A stretch of DNA of 64,000 nucleotides from Puerhibacterium puerhi (GTDB taxonomy: Bacteria; Actinomycetota; Actinomycetes; Actinomycetales; Cellulomonadaceae). Shown one piece after another: positions 31,834 to 40,187 of the stretch (position 1 is the stretch's first letter; the number at the start of each line of letters is the position of its first letter). Under the pieces are notes generated by a model. It was not told the origin of the DNA and made no database searches. It worked only from the letters and a program-made list of their open reading frames with translations. Location of the stretch: the NCBI RefSeq assembly GCF_009846865.1, contig NZ_WUWN01000019.1, positions 1-64,000 of the forward strand. Reading direction: 5' to 3'. The position numbers and the translations under genes were made by a program.

Positions 31834-33156
31834 GTGCCGCCACGGACCTACTACGCGCGTAACGACGGCCTGTACATCGCGTACCAGGTGGTCGGCTCCG
31901 GGGACGCGTGCATCGTGCAGTCCTTCGCCGGCCCCACTCATCTGGAGGCGCTGTGGGACCTACCCGAGCTTGCCGGCGGCGTGGAGCAGCTGGCCCGCGT
32001 CGCCCGGGTGATCATCTACGACAAGCGGGGGGCCGGGCTCTCCGACCATCAAGGATCACCCGTCACGCTCGAAGAACGTGCCGCTGACCTTCTCGCGGTG
32101 ATGGACGCTGCTGACGCTCCACGCGCGATGCTGACCGGGGCAGCAGACGGCGCGGCCGCCTCGCTCGTAGCCGCGGCGCTGGCGCCGGACCGGGTCACAG
32201 GCATGGTCGTCACGGAGATCATGGCGACCTTGACGGCTCGTCCTGGCCACCCGTGGGGGCTCACCGAGGCGGCGAGCAGGATGCTGACGCAGTCGCGATG
32301 GGGCGAGGCGGATGTCCTCTCCTACCTTGGTCTCGCTGCCGACCCGCGCCTAAGTGAGCTCTGAAGCCGTTGGGAACGCATGGCCGGCACACCCACGATG
32401 GCGATGCAGTCCTTGCGTTCCATGCTCCAGATGGACCTGCGCCCGTACCTGTCCGGAGTCTCGGCGCCCGTAATCGTCGTGCGCCCGAAAGACGGCAGCC
32501 TGGTGCCCCTAGAGGGCGTCCGGTGGCTCGTCGACCACCTGCCCGACGCGCGGCTCATCGAGGTCGACGGCAGCCTCGCTGACGCCGCCCTACCAGGGGG
32601 CCCGGTGCTGGCAGAGCTCGAAGAGCTCGTCGCCGGCACCCGCACCGCCACACCGGCGCGACGCGAGCTGCGGGCCATCCTAGTCACCGACCTCGTCGGG
32701 TCAACAGCACTGCTCAGACAGCTTGGTGACGAGGGATGGCGCCGCCTCCTGGCCAGTCATCGCGCCGTGGTCCGAACCGCGCTCGCCCGATATCAGGGAA
32801 CTGAGATCGACACTGCCGGTGACGAGTTCCTGGCGACGTTCACGCTCCCTAGCAACGCGCTGCGGTGTGCGATGGAGATCCGCGACGTCTCGCGAACACA
32901 GGGCGTTGCCGTGCGGCAGGGTCTTCACGCGGGCGAGGTCTCCGTCCTGTCCGACGGCATCGCGGGAGGCACGGTTCACGCCGCAGCCCGCGTATCGGCC
33001 CTCGCGGGAGCCGGAGAAATACTGCTGACCGAGACCATCCTGCAGATGTTCGCCGGTGATACCCCATCGTGCGAGCCGGCCGGGAGCAGGGTCCTGCGCG
33101 GCCTGCCTGGGCGCTGGCGACTGCACCGAGTTGCGGACGCTTCACACACCAACTGA
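31834..33156 (+). pseudogene. Alpha/beta-hydrolase fused to class III adenylate cyclase, split by an in-frame TGA
   Basis: GTG 31834 has GAGGAG eight bases upstream. The frame encodes an alpha/beta-hydrolase-like N-terminal half (YIAYQVVGSGDACIVQSF, YDKRGAGLSD; the nucleophile position reads TGAADGAAAS, so Ser is replaced) up to LSEL, then TGA at 32362-32364. It continues in the same frame: SRWERMAGTPT, RPYLSGVSAPVIVV, and a class III cyclase (LVTDLVGSTALLRQLGD, IDTAGDEFLATF, GLHAGEVS, VHAAARVSALAG). Changing TGA to TGG would restore one protein of 440 residues, like the Rv1900c-type cyclases. The cyclase half alone (from ATG 32380) might still be made. The usual transition-state Asn is His here. 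Confidence 0.7.
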
Positions 33157-33840
33157 CGTTTTCGCCGTGGGCTCGGGATGGCACGGCCGCAGGCGACTGC
33201 CCACTTGACCGCGGTCGGGATGGCCGCCCCGCAGTCGCTCACCGATGGCAGCGGGGCACCAGGGACCACGGAACGCTCCTACCGCTGCCATCGACCTGTG
33301 GGGACCCAGAGCGCGGGTTCCTTCGGCATCGGGCACGGGCTTGCAACTAGCAGCCGCAGACCACGGACGTGTGCGGACGCCGGCTTCATCAACGCTTTGG
33401 GACCGTGGTGGGTCACGACGCTCGAACGAGCCGCGCGACCGATCGCCGCGATCGTTCTCGCACCGCGTGCAGATCCGCGGCCGATACGCCCAGTGCCCTT
33501 CCCTCGACCGCTCCAGCGCCTGGCCGTACCGCGCTTGGCACACTATTGCTTGGACCGCGTCGCCGGTTATGAACCAGCAACGCCGAACTCCGTGCGCCGC
33601 GCCGACGCCCTCGATTTCAAGCCATGGGCCTGAGGTGGCGCTAAGAGCCCAAGGGACGGCGAAGTCGTTCGGTGACCCCCGCTGAGCGCGCACCTCGCAA
33701 CCGGCGCTCAGCAGGGACTGTCATGGCAGGCTGCATCCCACTGGGGACCGACGTTGAGGCACATCGCGTACGTCGAACCGACCCGCCCCCCTTACGGTGA
33801 GGGGAAAGCCAGGAGCCACACCGATCAGAGAGGCCGCCCG
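33157..33840. other. Gene-poor stretch of about 680 bp
   Basis: Several open frames exist on both strands but none shows a recognisable domain, start context or the codon bias of the flanking genes. It contains one copy (33530-33547) of an 18-base sequence repeated exactly at 43869-43886. I see no RNA gene or mobile-element end here. Confidence 0.4.
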
Positions 33841-34224
33841 ATGGCACGAAGCTCGCGGACTGTCGACGCCTACATGTCTCAGTTGCGGCACCCGCTCAAG
33901 GCGGGGATCGAGCAGCTGCGTTCCGCGATCCTGGCGTCCAACGACCAGATCACCGAGCAGGTGAAGTGGAATGCCCCGAGCTTCTGCTACGGCGGCGTCG
34001 ACCGCGCCACATTCCGGCTACAGCCAGGCGATCGGTTCCAACTGATCCTGCACCGCGGCGCCAAGCCACGGGACGACAGCGCGGAGTTCCAGTTCGAGGA
34101 CACCACGGGCCTGCTGGATTGGCGCGGCCCCGATCGTGCGGTCGTCACCTTCCGTGACGTCGCCGACGTCGAGGCACGCCAGACCGCGGTCGTGCGCCTC
34201 GTCAATCGCTGGATGAGCACGTGA
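33841..34224 (+). CDS. DUF1801 (YdhG-like) domain protein
   Basis: 127 aa from ATG 33841 with GAGAGG nine bases upstream. It opens MARSSRTVDAYMSQLRHPLKAGIEQLRSAIL and holds ITEQVKWNAPSFCYGG, the VKWxxPSF-type motif of the DUF1801 family, then FQLILHRGAK and a C-terminal VVRLVNRWM. Family members are small cytoplasmic proteins of unclear function, some resembling iron-sulfur frataxin-like folds. It appears monocistronic within the accessory stretch. Confidence 0.85.
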   Translation: MARSSRTVDAYMSQLRHPLKAGIEQLRSAILASNDQITEQVKWNAPSFCYGGVDRATFRLQPGDRFQLILHRGAKPRDDSAEFQFEDTTGLLDWRGPDRAVVTFRDVADVEARQTAVVRLVNRWMST

Positions 34225-34435
34225 ATCGTCCGGTCTCGGGGCCGGCTGAGGGCACACCGGCCGCGTGCTGATGCCGTTCGTGATTGCACCAAGATGACGA
34301 TGCGGGGCGACTCCTCAGGCCTCAACGGAGCTTAGTAGGAGCGCGCCGCCGTCCCACCGGATCAGCGCATCTGTCCGGTCACCGGCTTGCACCCAGTCCC
34401 GCCCATGATGCTGCGGTGCAGCGATGCCGGGTCCC

Positions 34436-35323
34436 TCAGCGTCGTGGGACTGCGGTGGGCCCTGCCCCGCTCGCCTGCTGGGCGGAAGTGCTGGGCAGGT
34501 GAAGGCCTCGGGCCCAGATGTTGTCCAGTCGCCTAGCGGGCAACAGGGTTTTCATGCCGAGGATGATTCGGGCGTCGCGCCCCACCATCGCGCGCGGGCG
34601 CGGCCGACGGCGACCGAGCGCCCGCTCGACCGCTTGCGCCGCCCGGTCTGCCGGCAACGCGCCCTTGCGGATCTTTGCGACCAAGAGCCGCTCGCCGGTG
34701 AAGTGGTTGGTGTAGAGCGCACGCATCTCAGGGGCGAGCGCGGCCTCGAGGTGGTCGATCAGCGCGTCCATCCGGTGCCATGGCTCGGTGTCGATGACGC
34801 CGGGCTCGACGAGCGCGACCGATACGCCGAAGGGCCGCAGCTCCACCCGCAGGCAGTCGGCGATTGCCTCGACGGCGTACTTGGACGCGTTGTACATCCC
34901 AGTGAATGGGAAGGACACACGCCCGTTGATCGAGGAGATGAACACGATCCGGCCGTGAGCCCGGCGCAACCGCGGCAGCACCGCGCGGGTAACCTCGAGG
35001 GGACCGGCGAGGTTGACGTCGAACTGGTGGTGCACCTCCGCCCGGGACAGCGTCTCGACGGGGCCTGCCACCGCGATCCCGGTGTTGTTGACGAGGCCGT
35101 CGAGGTGGTCGGGCAGGACGTCGTCGAGTGCGGCCACGTGCTCGGGGACGGTGACGTCGAGCTCCACGGGCACGATCTGGTCGGACTCCGTCGTGAGCTC
35201 CTTGGCGGCGACGTCGGAGCGGACGCCGCCGTAGACGGTCCAGCCCGAGCGGGCCAGGCGCATTGCGGTGGCGCGGCCGATACCGCGGCTGGCGCCGGTG
35301 ATGAGGACTGATCGAGTAGTCAT
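34436..35323 (-). CDS. Short-chain dehydrogenase/reductase (SDR)
   Basis: 295 aa from ATG 35323. Classical SDR: cofactor motif TGASRGIG at residues 9-16, NNTG (usually NNAG) in LVNNTGIAVAG, catalytic Ser in FISSINGR, Tyr and Lys in YNASKYAVEA, and EPGVIDTE after the active site. The C-terminal 60 residues are Arg/Pro-rich. NAD(P)-dependent oxidation or reduction of an unknown alcohol or ketone is expected. It is divergent from the LuxR-type regulator gene, separated by 84 bp, so that regulator is a good candidate to control it. Confidence 0.9.
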   Translation of the reverse strand: MTTRSVLITGASRGIGRATAMRLARSGWTVYGGVRSDVAAKELTTESDQIVPVELDVTVPEHVAALDDVLPDHLDGLVNNTGIAVAGPVETLSRAEVHHQFDVNLAGPLEVTRAVLPRLRRAHGRIVFISSINGRVSFPFTGMYNASKYAVEAIADCLRVELRPFGVSVALVEPGVIDTEPWHRMDALIDHLEAALAPEMRALYTNHFTGERLLVAKIRKGALPADRAAQAVERALGRRRPRPRAMVGRDARIILGMKTLLPARRLDNIWARGLHLPSTSAQQASGAGPTAVPRR

Positions 35324-35395
35324 GGGCCCACGCTCGCCTGCTTGTGCCGCACGGTTGCAAGTAGCGCACTACTCGTCTCCTGGCGCCGGCCTACC

Positions 35396-35401
35396 TAGGC
35401 T
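35396..35401 (+). promoter_or_regulatory. -10 box for leaderless transcription of the LuxR-type gene
   Basis: TAGGCT, six bases, then ATG 35408. No ribosome-binding site is present before the ATG. The pattern matches other leaderless starts in this window. Confidence 0.65.
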
Positions 35402-35407
35402 GCTGTC

Positions 35408-38020
35408 ATGGAGCGGCCGTGGTCGCTCACCGGGCGCGACGAGGAGCTGCGGGCGATCGCGGCGGCCCTCCGGCCCGGTGCGGCAGGAGTGCACGTGGCG
35501 GGCCCGCCCGGGGTGGGCAAGACCCGCCTGGTCCGTGAGGCCCTCACGCGCGGCCCCGCCCGGCAAAGGCGGGTGGTCTGGGCGCACGGAAGCACGGCGG
35601 CTCGTCAATACCCGCTTGGGGCCTTCGCCGGGGTCGTGGCCGAGCGCGTCTCCGTCGAGCCTCAGGGACCGGCGCACGCCGTGGCCGACACGATCCAACG
35701 TCTCGTCGAGCCGGGGCCGGTTGTGCTCGTCGTCGACGACGCGCATCTTCTCGACGAGCTCTCCGCCATCGTCGTCCACCGCGTCGTCGTCCAGCGGCTC
35801 GCCCCCGTGATCGCCACCGTCCGCACCGGCGAACCGGCGCCCGACCCCGTGACGGCGCTGTGGAAGGACGACCACTTGCCCCGGATGGACCTCGGGCCGC
35901 TCGACCTGGGCGCCACCGCGACGCTGCTCGCGCGCGTCCTCGGTGGGCCCGTGGAATCTGTGTCCGCGCGCCGGCTGTGGGCGCTGACCGAGGGCAGTCC
36001 CCTGTACCTGCGCCACCTCGTCGCCGGCGAGCTCGACGCGGGCCGGCTCGCCCCCTCCGCGGGGATCTGGCGCTGGACCGACCAACCGACGATCTCTGCT
36101 GGCCTCGCCGCGCTCCTCCAGCACCAGATCGGAGCACTACCGCCCGCCGTACGCGACGTCGTTGACATCCTCGCCCTCGCCGAGCCCGTCGCGGCGCCCG
36201 CGCTCACCCGCCTAACGGCCGCGAATGCGGTGGAGGGCGCCGAGTCGCGCGGCCTGGTCCGTGCCGATGCGGTGCGCGGAACGCTCGTCCTGCGCCTGGC
36301 GCATCCCCTGTACGGGGAGGTCCGCCGAGCCGTCATGGGCAGGCTGCGGGCGCGGCGTCTCCGCGGCCTGGTCGCCGTAACACTCGTCGAGCCCGCCGAC
36401 CTGATCCCCCGAGCGGTGCTCGTGCTCGATTCGGACCTCGACCCTGACCCACCGCTCTTCCTCCGTGCCGCCGAGGCCGCGCTCCGGCTCCACGACCTGC
36501 CCCTCGCTGAGCGGCTGGCGCGAGCCGCCGCCACGACCGGCGACCGGGCGGCGCTGCTCCTCCATGCCTCAGCGCTGTCATGGCTCAGCAGGGGCGAGGA
36601 GGCAGAGGCGATCCTCCGTGTGCTCGCCGACGGCGCGCTCGATCCCGCGACCCGGTCGATGGCGCACCTCTATCGCGCCGGCAACCTTTTCTTCACGCTG
36701 GCCCGGCCGGGCGACGCGCGCGCGGCGCTTGCCGCGGCACACCATGCTGGCGGTGCGCCGGTCCACACCGCGGCCATGTCCGCCGCGTTGTCCGTCGGGC
36801 TGGACGACATCCGCGAAGTGCTGGATCACGCCTCGACGCTGCTCGACGCGGACCATCCCGACGAGCTGTCACGGCTGCTCGCCGCCTCGGCCGTCTCGGG
36901 GGCGGCCGCCGTCACGGGCTGCGCCGACCTGCTCGCAGGTGCGGCGGCGCTCGGCGGGCTCACCTCCGACCACGTACCGACCGCCATCCCCGGCTTCGGG
37001 TTGGCGGACTTCCAGATCCTCGGTCACCGCCTGGCCGGAGACTTAGGCGCCGCCGACGAGGTCGCCCGGCACATGCAGGTCGCCTCGGCCGACCTACCGG
37101 GCCCCGCGCGCCTGATGGGACAGGTCCTCGCCGGGCACGCCGCGCTCGCCCGTGGTCTCGTCCGGGAGGCGCTCGAGCAGCTGCGCGAGGCCTGGGCAGG
37201 CCTGGCGCCTACCGGCCACGAGTTCCGCTACCGCGCCCGGACACTGCTGGCCGCGGCCCTGTCGCTCTCGGGTCGCGCGCAGGAGGCCGGTCTCCTGCTC
37301 GACGGCGTCACCACGGACCAGCATCCGGCCTACCGGCTCTACGCCCCCGACGACCTGCTCGCCCGCGCCTGGGGCGCCGCCGCGGACGGTGCCCCCACCG
37401 AGGGCGCGCGGCTCGCAGCTGCCGCCGCGCACCTGGCTCGCCGGCAGCAGTCGCCGGCCTACGAGGTGCTCGCATGGCAGACCTGGGTCCAGCTCGCCCC
37501 CGCGCCGCAGACGCCGGCACGGCTCGCGGAGCTCGCAGCCTCCAGCCACCGAGCCGAGTGCGCGCTCACCCACGCCCTCGCGCTCGCGGAACGTGACGCC
37601 GACGGACTCCTCGCAGCAAGCGGCGCATGGGCGCGCCTCGGCGACCTCATTGCCGCCGGGGATGCCGCCGCCCAGGCCGCTACCATGCACCGCAGGGCCG
37701 GACGCCCAGGAGCCGCCCTGACCGCCGCCGCCGAGGCCGGGCGGCTGGCGCAGCGTTCCGGTGCACACACCCCCGCCCTCGCCGCCGCGACACGGCCGCT
37801 CCCCCTCACCGCCCGGGAACGGGAGATCGCCACCCTCGCCGCGCACGGACTCTCCAACCGCGCCATCGCGACCCGCCTGACGGTGTCCGTGCGGACGGTC
37901 GAGGGCCACCTCTACCGCGCCAGCCACAAGCTCGGCGTGTCCGACCGCAGCGAGCTCGGAACAATCCTGGCGTCTGGCGCACCCGGTCTTGAAGTGCCAG
38001 CGAGACACAGTCCGATCTGA
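35408..38020 (+). CDS. Large ATP-binding LuxR-family regulator (LAL type)
   Basis: 870 aa from ATG 35408. An N-terminal AAA-like ATPase has Walker A AGPPGVGKTRL (about residue 31) and Walker B VLVVDDAHLLDE (about 110). A long Ala/Leu-rich helical middle of TPR type (about 300-790) follows, and a C-terminal LuxR HTH spans about 800-865 (PLTAREREIATLAAHGLSNRAIATRL, VSVRTVEGHLYRASHKLGV). LAL regulators couple ATP and ligand binding to promoter activation of catabolic or antibiotic genes. It is divergent from the SDR gene. Codon use is as GC-biased as in core genes. Confidence 0.92.
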   Translation: MERPWSLTGRDEELRAIAAALRPGAAGVHVAGPPGVGKTRLVREALTRGPARQRRVVWAHGSTAARQYPLGAFAGVVAERVSVEPQGPAHAVADTIQRLVEPGPVVLVVDDAHLLDELSAIVVHRVVVQRLAPVIATVRTGEPAPDPVTALWKDDHLPRMDLGPLDLGATATLLARVLGGPVESVSARRLWALTEGSPLYLRHLVAGELDAGRLAPSAGIWRWTDQPTISAGLAALLQHQIGALPPAVRDVVDILALAEPVAAPALTRLTAANAVEGAESRGLVRADAVRGTLVLRLAHPLYGEVRRAVMGRLRARRLRGLVAVTLVEPADLIPRAVLVLDSDLDPDPPLFLRAAEAALRLHDLPLAERLARAAATTGDRAALLLHASALSWLSRGEEAEAILRVLADGALDPATRSMAHLYRAGNLFFTLARPGDARAALAAAHHAGGAPVHTAAMSAALSVGLDDIREVLDHASTLLDADHPDELSRLLAASAVSGAAAVTGCADLLAGAAALGGLTSDHVPTAIPGFGLADFQILGHRLAGDLGAADEVARHMQVASADLPGPARLMGQVLAGHAALARGLVREALEQLREAWAGLAPTGHEFRYRARTLLAAALSLSGRAQEAGLLLDGVTTDQHPAYRLYAPDDLLARAWGAAADGAPTEGARLAAAAAHLARRQQSPAYEVLAWQTWVQLAPAPQTPARLAELAASSHRAECALTHALALAERDADGLLAASGAWARLGDLIAAGDAAAQAATMHRRAGRPGAALTAAAEAGRLAQRSGAHTPALAAATRPLPLTAREREIATLAAHGLSNRAIATRLTVSVRTVEGHLYRASHKLGVSDRSELGTILASGAPGLEVPARHSPI

Positions 38021-38088
38021 GGAAGTCCCCGGCCGTCGGAGCAGTTGCGCGCATCGCTCACCGACGGACACGGCGGTCAGGCGCGCCT

Positions 38089-38286
38089 TCACGGCACCCG
38101 GGCGCCTCGCGCGATCAAGGCCTCCTCGCCGCGCAGGAATGCCTCGGCGTCCGCCTTCGTGGTGAAGGTGAAGGAGTATCGGAACCCGTCGGGCCCCTCG
38201 TACCGGGCTCGCCAGCCCGCGGTCCTGCCAGACCTGCCGTTCTTGCGGCGTTCGGTCTGGCCGAATCCGCGCCTCGTTCCAGCCAT
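38089..38286 (-). pseudogene. N-terminal fragment of a phage-type tyrosine integrase
   Basis: ATG 38286 follows GGGGAGGTACC. The 65 residues MAGTRRGFGQTERRKNGRSG ... GWRARYEGPDGFRYSFTFT, TKADAEAFLRGEEALIARG match only the arm-binding N-terminal domain of actinobacterial integrases. The SAM-like and catalytic R-H-R-Y domains (normally 300 more residues) are missing; a stop follows at once and the LuxR gene ends 68 bp away. It lies about 170 bp from tRNA-Val(CAC), facing away from it, as in integrated elements that use a tRNA 3' end. It is probably a scar of a lost or rearranged element. Confidence 0.7.
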
Positions 38287-38330
38287 CGTGCTGGTACCTC
38301 CCCGGTGGTCAGGTGTTCGTCTGGCACCGA

Positions 38331-38385
38331 CCTGTGGGTCTCTGGTGGGTCTTAGGAAGACCCACAGGGGCCATATCTGGCCCCT
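38331..38385. repeat. Nested and alternative inverted repeats between integrase fragment and tRNA-Val
   Basis: Arms CCTGTGGGTCT (38331-38341) and AGACCCACAGG (38358-38368) can pair over 11 bp. Alternatively GTGGGTCTT (38345-38353) pairs with AAGACCCAC (38357-38365), so the two hairpins exclude each other. A third palindrome, AGGGGCCA-tatc-TGGCCCCT (38366-38385), abuts them. They lie in the leader of the integrase fragment, where regulators or recombinase arm sites would be expected. Confidence 0.6.
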
Positions 38386-38411
38386 TCCGTCCATCTGCAT
38401 GGACAAACAGA

Positions 38412-38449
38412 AAGGCCCCTGACCTGCGTAAACGCTGGTCAGGGGCCTT
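38412..38449 (-). terminator. Rho-independent terminator of tRNA-Val(CAC)
   Basis: AAGGCCCCTGACC pairs with GGTCAGGGGCCTT across an 11-base loop, followed on the minus strand by TCTGTTTGT. It lies 10 bp past the tRNA 3' end. Confidence 0.85.
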
Positions 38450-38459
38450 CTCGGGAAGG

Positions 38460-38531
38460 TGGGCGATACTGGGTTCGAACCAGTGACCTCTTCGGTGTGA
38501 ACGAAGCGCGCTACCACTGCGCCAATCGCCC
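38460..38531 (-). tRNA. tRNA-Val (anticodon CAC)
   Basis: A 72-nt cloverleaf on the minus strand: GGGCGAT acceptor arm pairs with ATCGCCC, the anticodon stem CTTCG/CGAAG encloses TTCACAC, and the T arm has GGTTCGAACCC. The discriminator base is A; CCA is not fully encoded. It reads GTG codons. The nearby integrase fragment suggests its 3' end once served as an attachment site. Confidence 0.95.
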
Positions 38532-38544
38532 GAGTGCGTGGACG

Positions 38545-38574
38545 ATATTAGCCACAGATCGGACGCGAACTCAA
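38545..38574 (-). promoter_or_regulatory. Promoter of tRNA-Val(CAC)
   Basis: Minus strand TTGAGT (38569-38574), 18-bp spacer, TAATAT (38545-38550), ending 13 bp before the tRNA 5' end. Confidence 0.6.
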
Positions 38575-38665
38575 ACCGGCTCTCGACGCACCACCCGAAC
38601 CATCCCGATCACCGCCGTCGGCGGAGCCGCAGGTCAGCCCTCCGCACCGCGACAGCGCGGGAGGT

Positions 38666-39523
38666 TCAGGGATCCACGCGCTCCCGGTGCAGCCTGTCGA
38701 ACAGCTCCCGCGCGGCGCGCGAGACCTCTCCGACCGCCACGTCCACACCGTCGAGCCACGTCACCGGCTGCACGTTGCGGCCCGAGCTGGTCAGCACCAG
38801 CTGCGCGTCGCCGCGCGTCACCTCGTCGAGCACCGTGAACGGCAGCTCGCCCTCCTTGGCCTCGCGCACCGGCAGGCCGGCCTCGGCCCCCCACTCGAGC
38901 ACCAGGGCGCGCGTGATGCCGGCGAGGCAGCCCGACGCGAGCGTCGGCGTCACCAGCTCGCCGCCGCGCTCGACGAAGACGTTGGTGCCGGTGCCCTCGC
39001 ACAGGTCCCCGAGCGTGTTGGCGAACAGCGCCTCGTCGCCGCCCTTGGCCACCGCGTCCGCGAGCGCCACCACGTTCTCCGCGTACGACGTCGTCTTGAG
39101 CCCGGCGATCGCGGAGCGCTCGTTGCGTGTCCACGGCGAGCGCACCGCGCGCCCCTCGGGCGCCATGGCGCCCGCCGCCGCGGCGACGACGACGGTCTGC
39201 GCGGCCGGCGCGCGGTTCGAGCCCAGCGGCCCGGGCCCGGCCGTCACGGTGATGCGCAGGCGCCCGTCGACCCGGCCGAGGCGGCCCAGCACGGCGGACA
39301 CCCCGTCGCGCACCTGCTGCTCGTCGGGCAGGTCCAGGCCCAGCCCGGTCACGGACCGCTCGAGCCGGCGCAGGTGGCGGGTCAGCGCGAACGCCTGCCC
39401 GTCGACCACCGTGCACGTCTCGAACGCGCCGTCGCCCACGGTGATGCCGTGGTCCACCGCGCTCAGCGCCCGCTCGTCCTCGCCGACGAACGCGCCGGCC
39501 ACCCAGATCACCGTCCCGGTCAT
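38666..39523 (-). CDS. pabC: Aminodeoxychorismate lyase (class IV PLP aminotransferase family)
   Basis: 285 aa from ATG 39523. Class IV fold: SAVDHGITVGDGAFETCTVVDG near the N-terminus, the PLP Lys in AGLKTTSYAENVVAL, EGTGTNVFVERGGELVTPTLASGCLAGITR, and a C-terminal LTSSGRNVQPVTWLDG. PabC converts 4-amino-4-deoxychorismate to 4-aminobenzoate and pyruvate for folate. The pabB gene upstream in the same run supports this over a branched-chain or D-amino-acid transaminase, which share the fold. A CACACT box seven bases before the ATG suggests a (near-)leaderless start. Confidence 0.83.
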   Translation of the reverse strand: MTGTVIWVAGAFVGEDERALSAVDHGITVGDGAFETCTVVDGQAFALTRHLRRLERSVTGLGLDLPDEQQVRDGVSAVLGRLGRVDGRLRITVTAGPGPLGSNRAPAAQTVVVAAAAGAMAPEGRAVRSPWTRNERSAIAGLKTTSYAENVVALADAVAKGGDEALFANTLGDLCEGTGTNVFVERGGELVTPTLASGCLAGITRALVLEWGAEAGLPVREAKEGELPFTVLDEVTRGDAQLVLTSSGRNVQPVTWLDGVDVAVGEVSRAARELFDRLHRERVDP

Positions 39524-39545
39524 GAGGGCCAGTGTGCCGGAGGTC

Positions 39546-40139
39546 TCACCTGCGGTACACCAGGTGCGTGACCTCGGGGGTCCACCGCCCCGAGACCGCC
39601 GTCCAGCCGACGGGTCCGACGCCGTCGAACAGCCGCACGCCGGGCACGCCGGCGACGTGCGGCACCACGTGCAGCCGCAGCTCGTCGATCTGCCCGGCCG
39701 CCAGGTACTCGTTGACAGTGGTTGCGCCGCCGGCGACGGCGACGTCCCGCTCCCCCGCCGCCTCGCGGGCGCGGGCCAGCGCCGCCTCCGGCCCGTCGGT
39801 GACGAAGTGGAAGGTGGTGCCGCCGGCCATCTCGAGCGGCTCCCGCTCGTGGTGGGTGAGCACGAAGACCGGCGCGCGGTACGGCGGCTCCGGGCCCCAC
39901 CAGCCCTTCCACGACAGGTCGAAGGGTCCGCGGCCGGGGTCGAACATGTTGCGCCCCATCACGAACGCCCCGGCGGCGGTGATGGCGTCGGACTCGGCGC
40001 GGTGCTCGGCGGCGTGCTCGAGGTGCCAGCCGTGCAGCGTCTCGGCGTCGAGCGCCCCGAACGGCCGCTCGAGCGACTGGTCGGCCGTGGCGGAGAGGCC
40101 GTCGAGGGTGACGGCGAGGTCGCAGGTGACGATGCCCAT
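39546..40139 (-). CDS. Dihydrofolate-reductase-like (RibD C-terminal domain) protein
   Basis: 197 aa from ATG 40139 (a longer frame to 40172 only adds Arg codons). It has the DHFR/RibD-C fold: CDLAVTLDGLSA, AFVMGRNMFDPGRGPF, PVFVLTHHEREP, FHFVTDGPEAALARAREAAGERDVAVAGGATTVNEYLAAGQIDELRLHVVP. This family of small reductases is common in actinobacteria and is not the essential FolA; substrates are mostly unknown. It sits between pabB and pabC with short gaps, so a link to pterin or folate chemistry is possible but unproven. Confidence 0.87.
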   Translation of the reverse strand: MGIVTCDLAVTLDGLSATADQSLERPFGALDAETLHGWHLEHAAEHRAESDAITAAGAFVMGRNMFDPGRGPFDLSWKGWWGPEPPYRAPVFVLTHHEREPLEMAGGTTFHFVTDGPEAALARAREAAGERDVAVAGGATTVNEYLAAGQIDELRLHVVPHVAGVPGVRLFDGVGPVGWTAVSGRWTPEVTHLVYRR

Positions 40140-40187
40140 GCCCCTGCGACGACGCCGGCGCCACGTTCTCATCGGCGCCCGTGCCGG

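Noticed and set aside
32362-32364. TGA as a selenocysteine or programmed read-through codon in the hydrolase-cyclase frame
   Set aside because: The context matches a Trp position, no stem-loop resembling a bacterial SECIS is evident after it, and the hydrolase nucleophile is already lost.
33142-33693. 183-codon minus-strand frame in the gene-poor strip
   Set aside because: No recognisable domain, no ribosome site, and its text is typical of random high-GC frames; kept only as an unannotated stretch.
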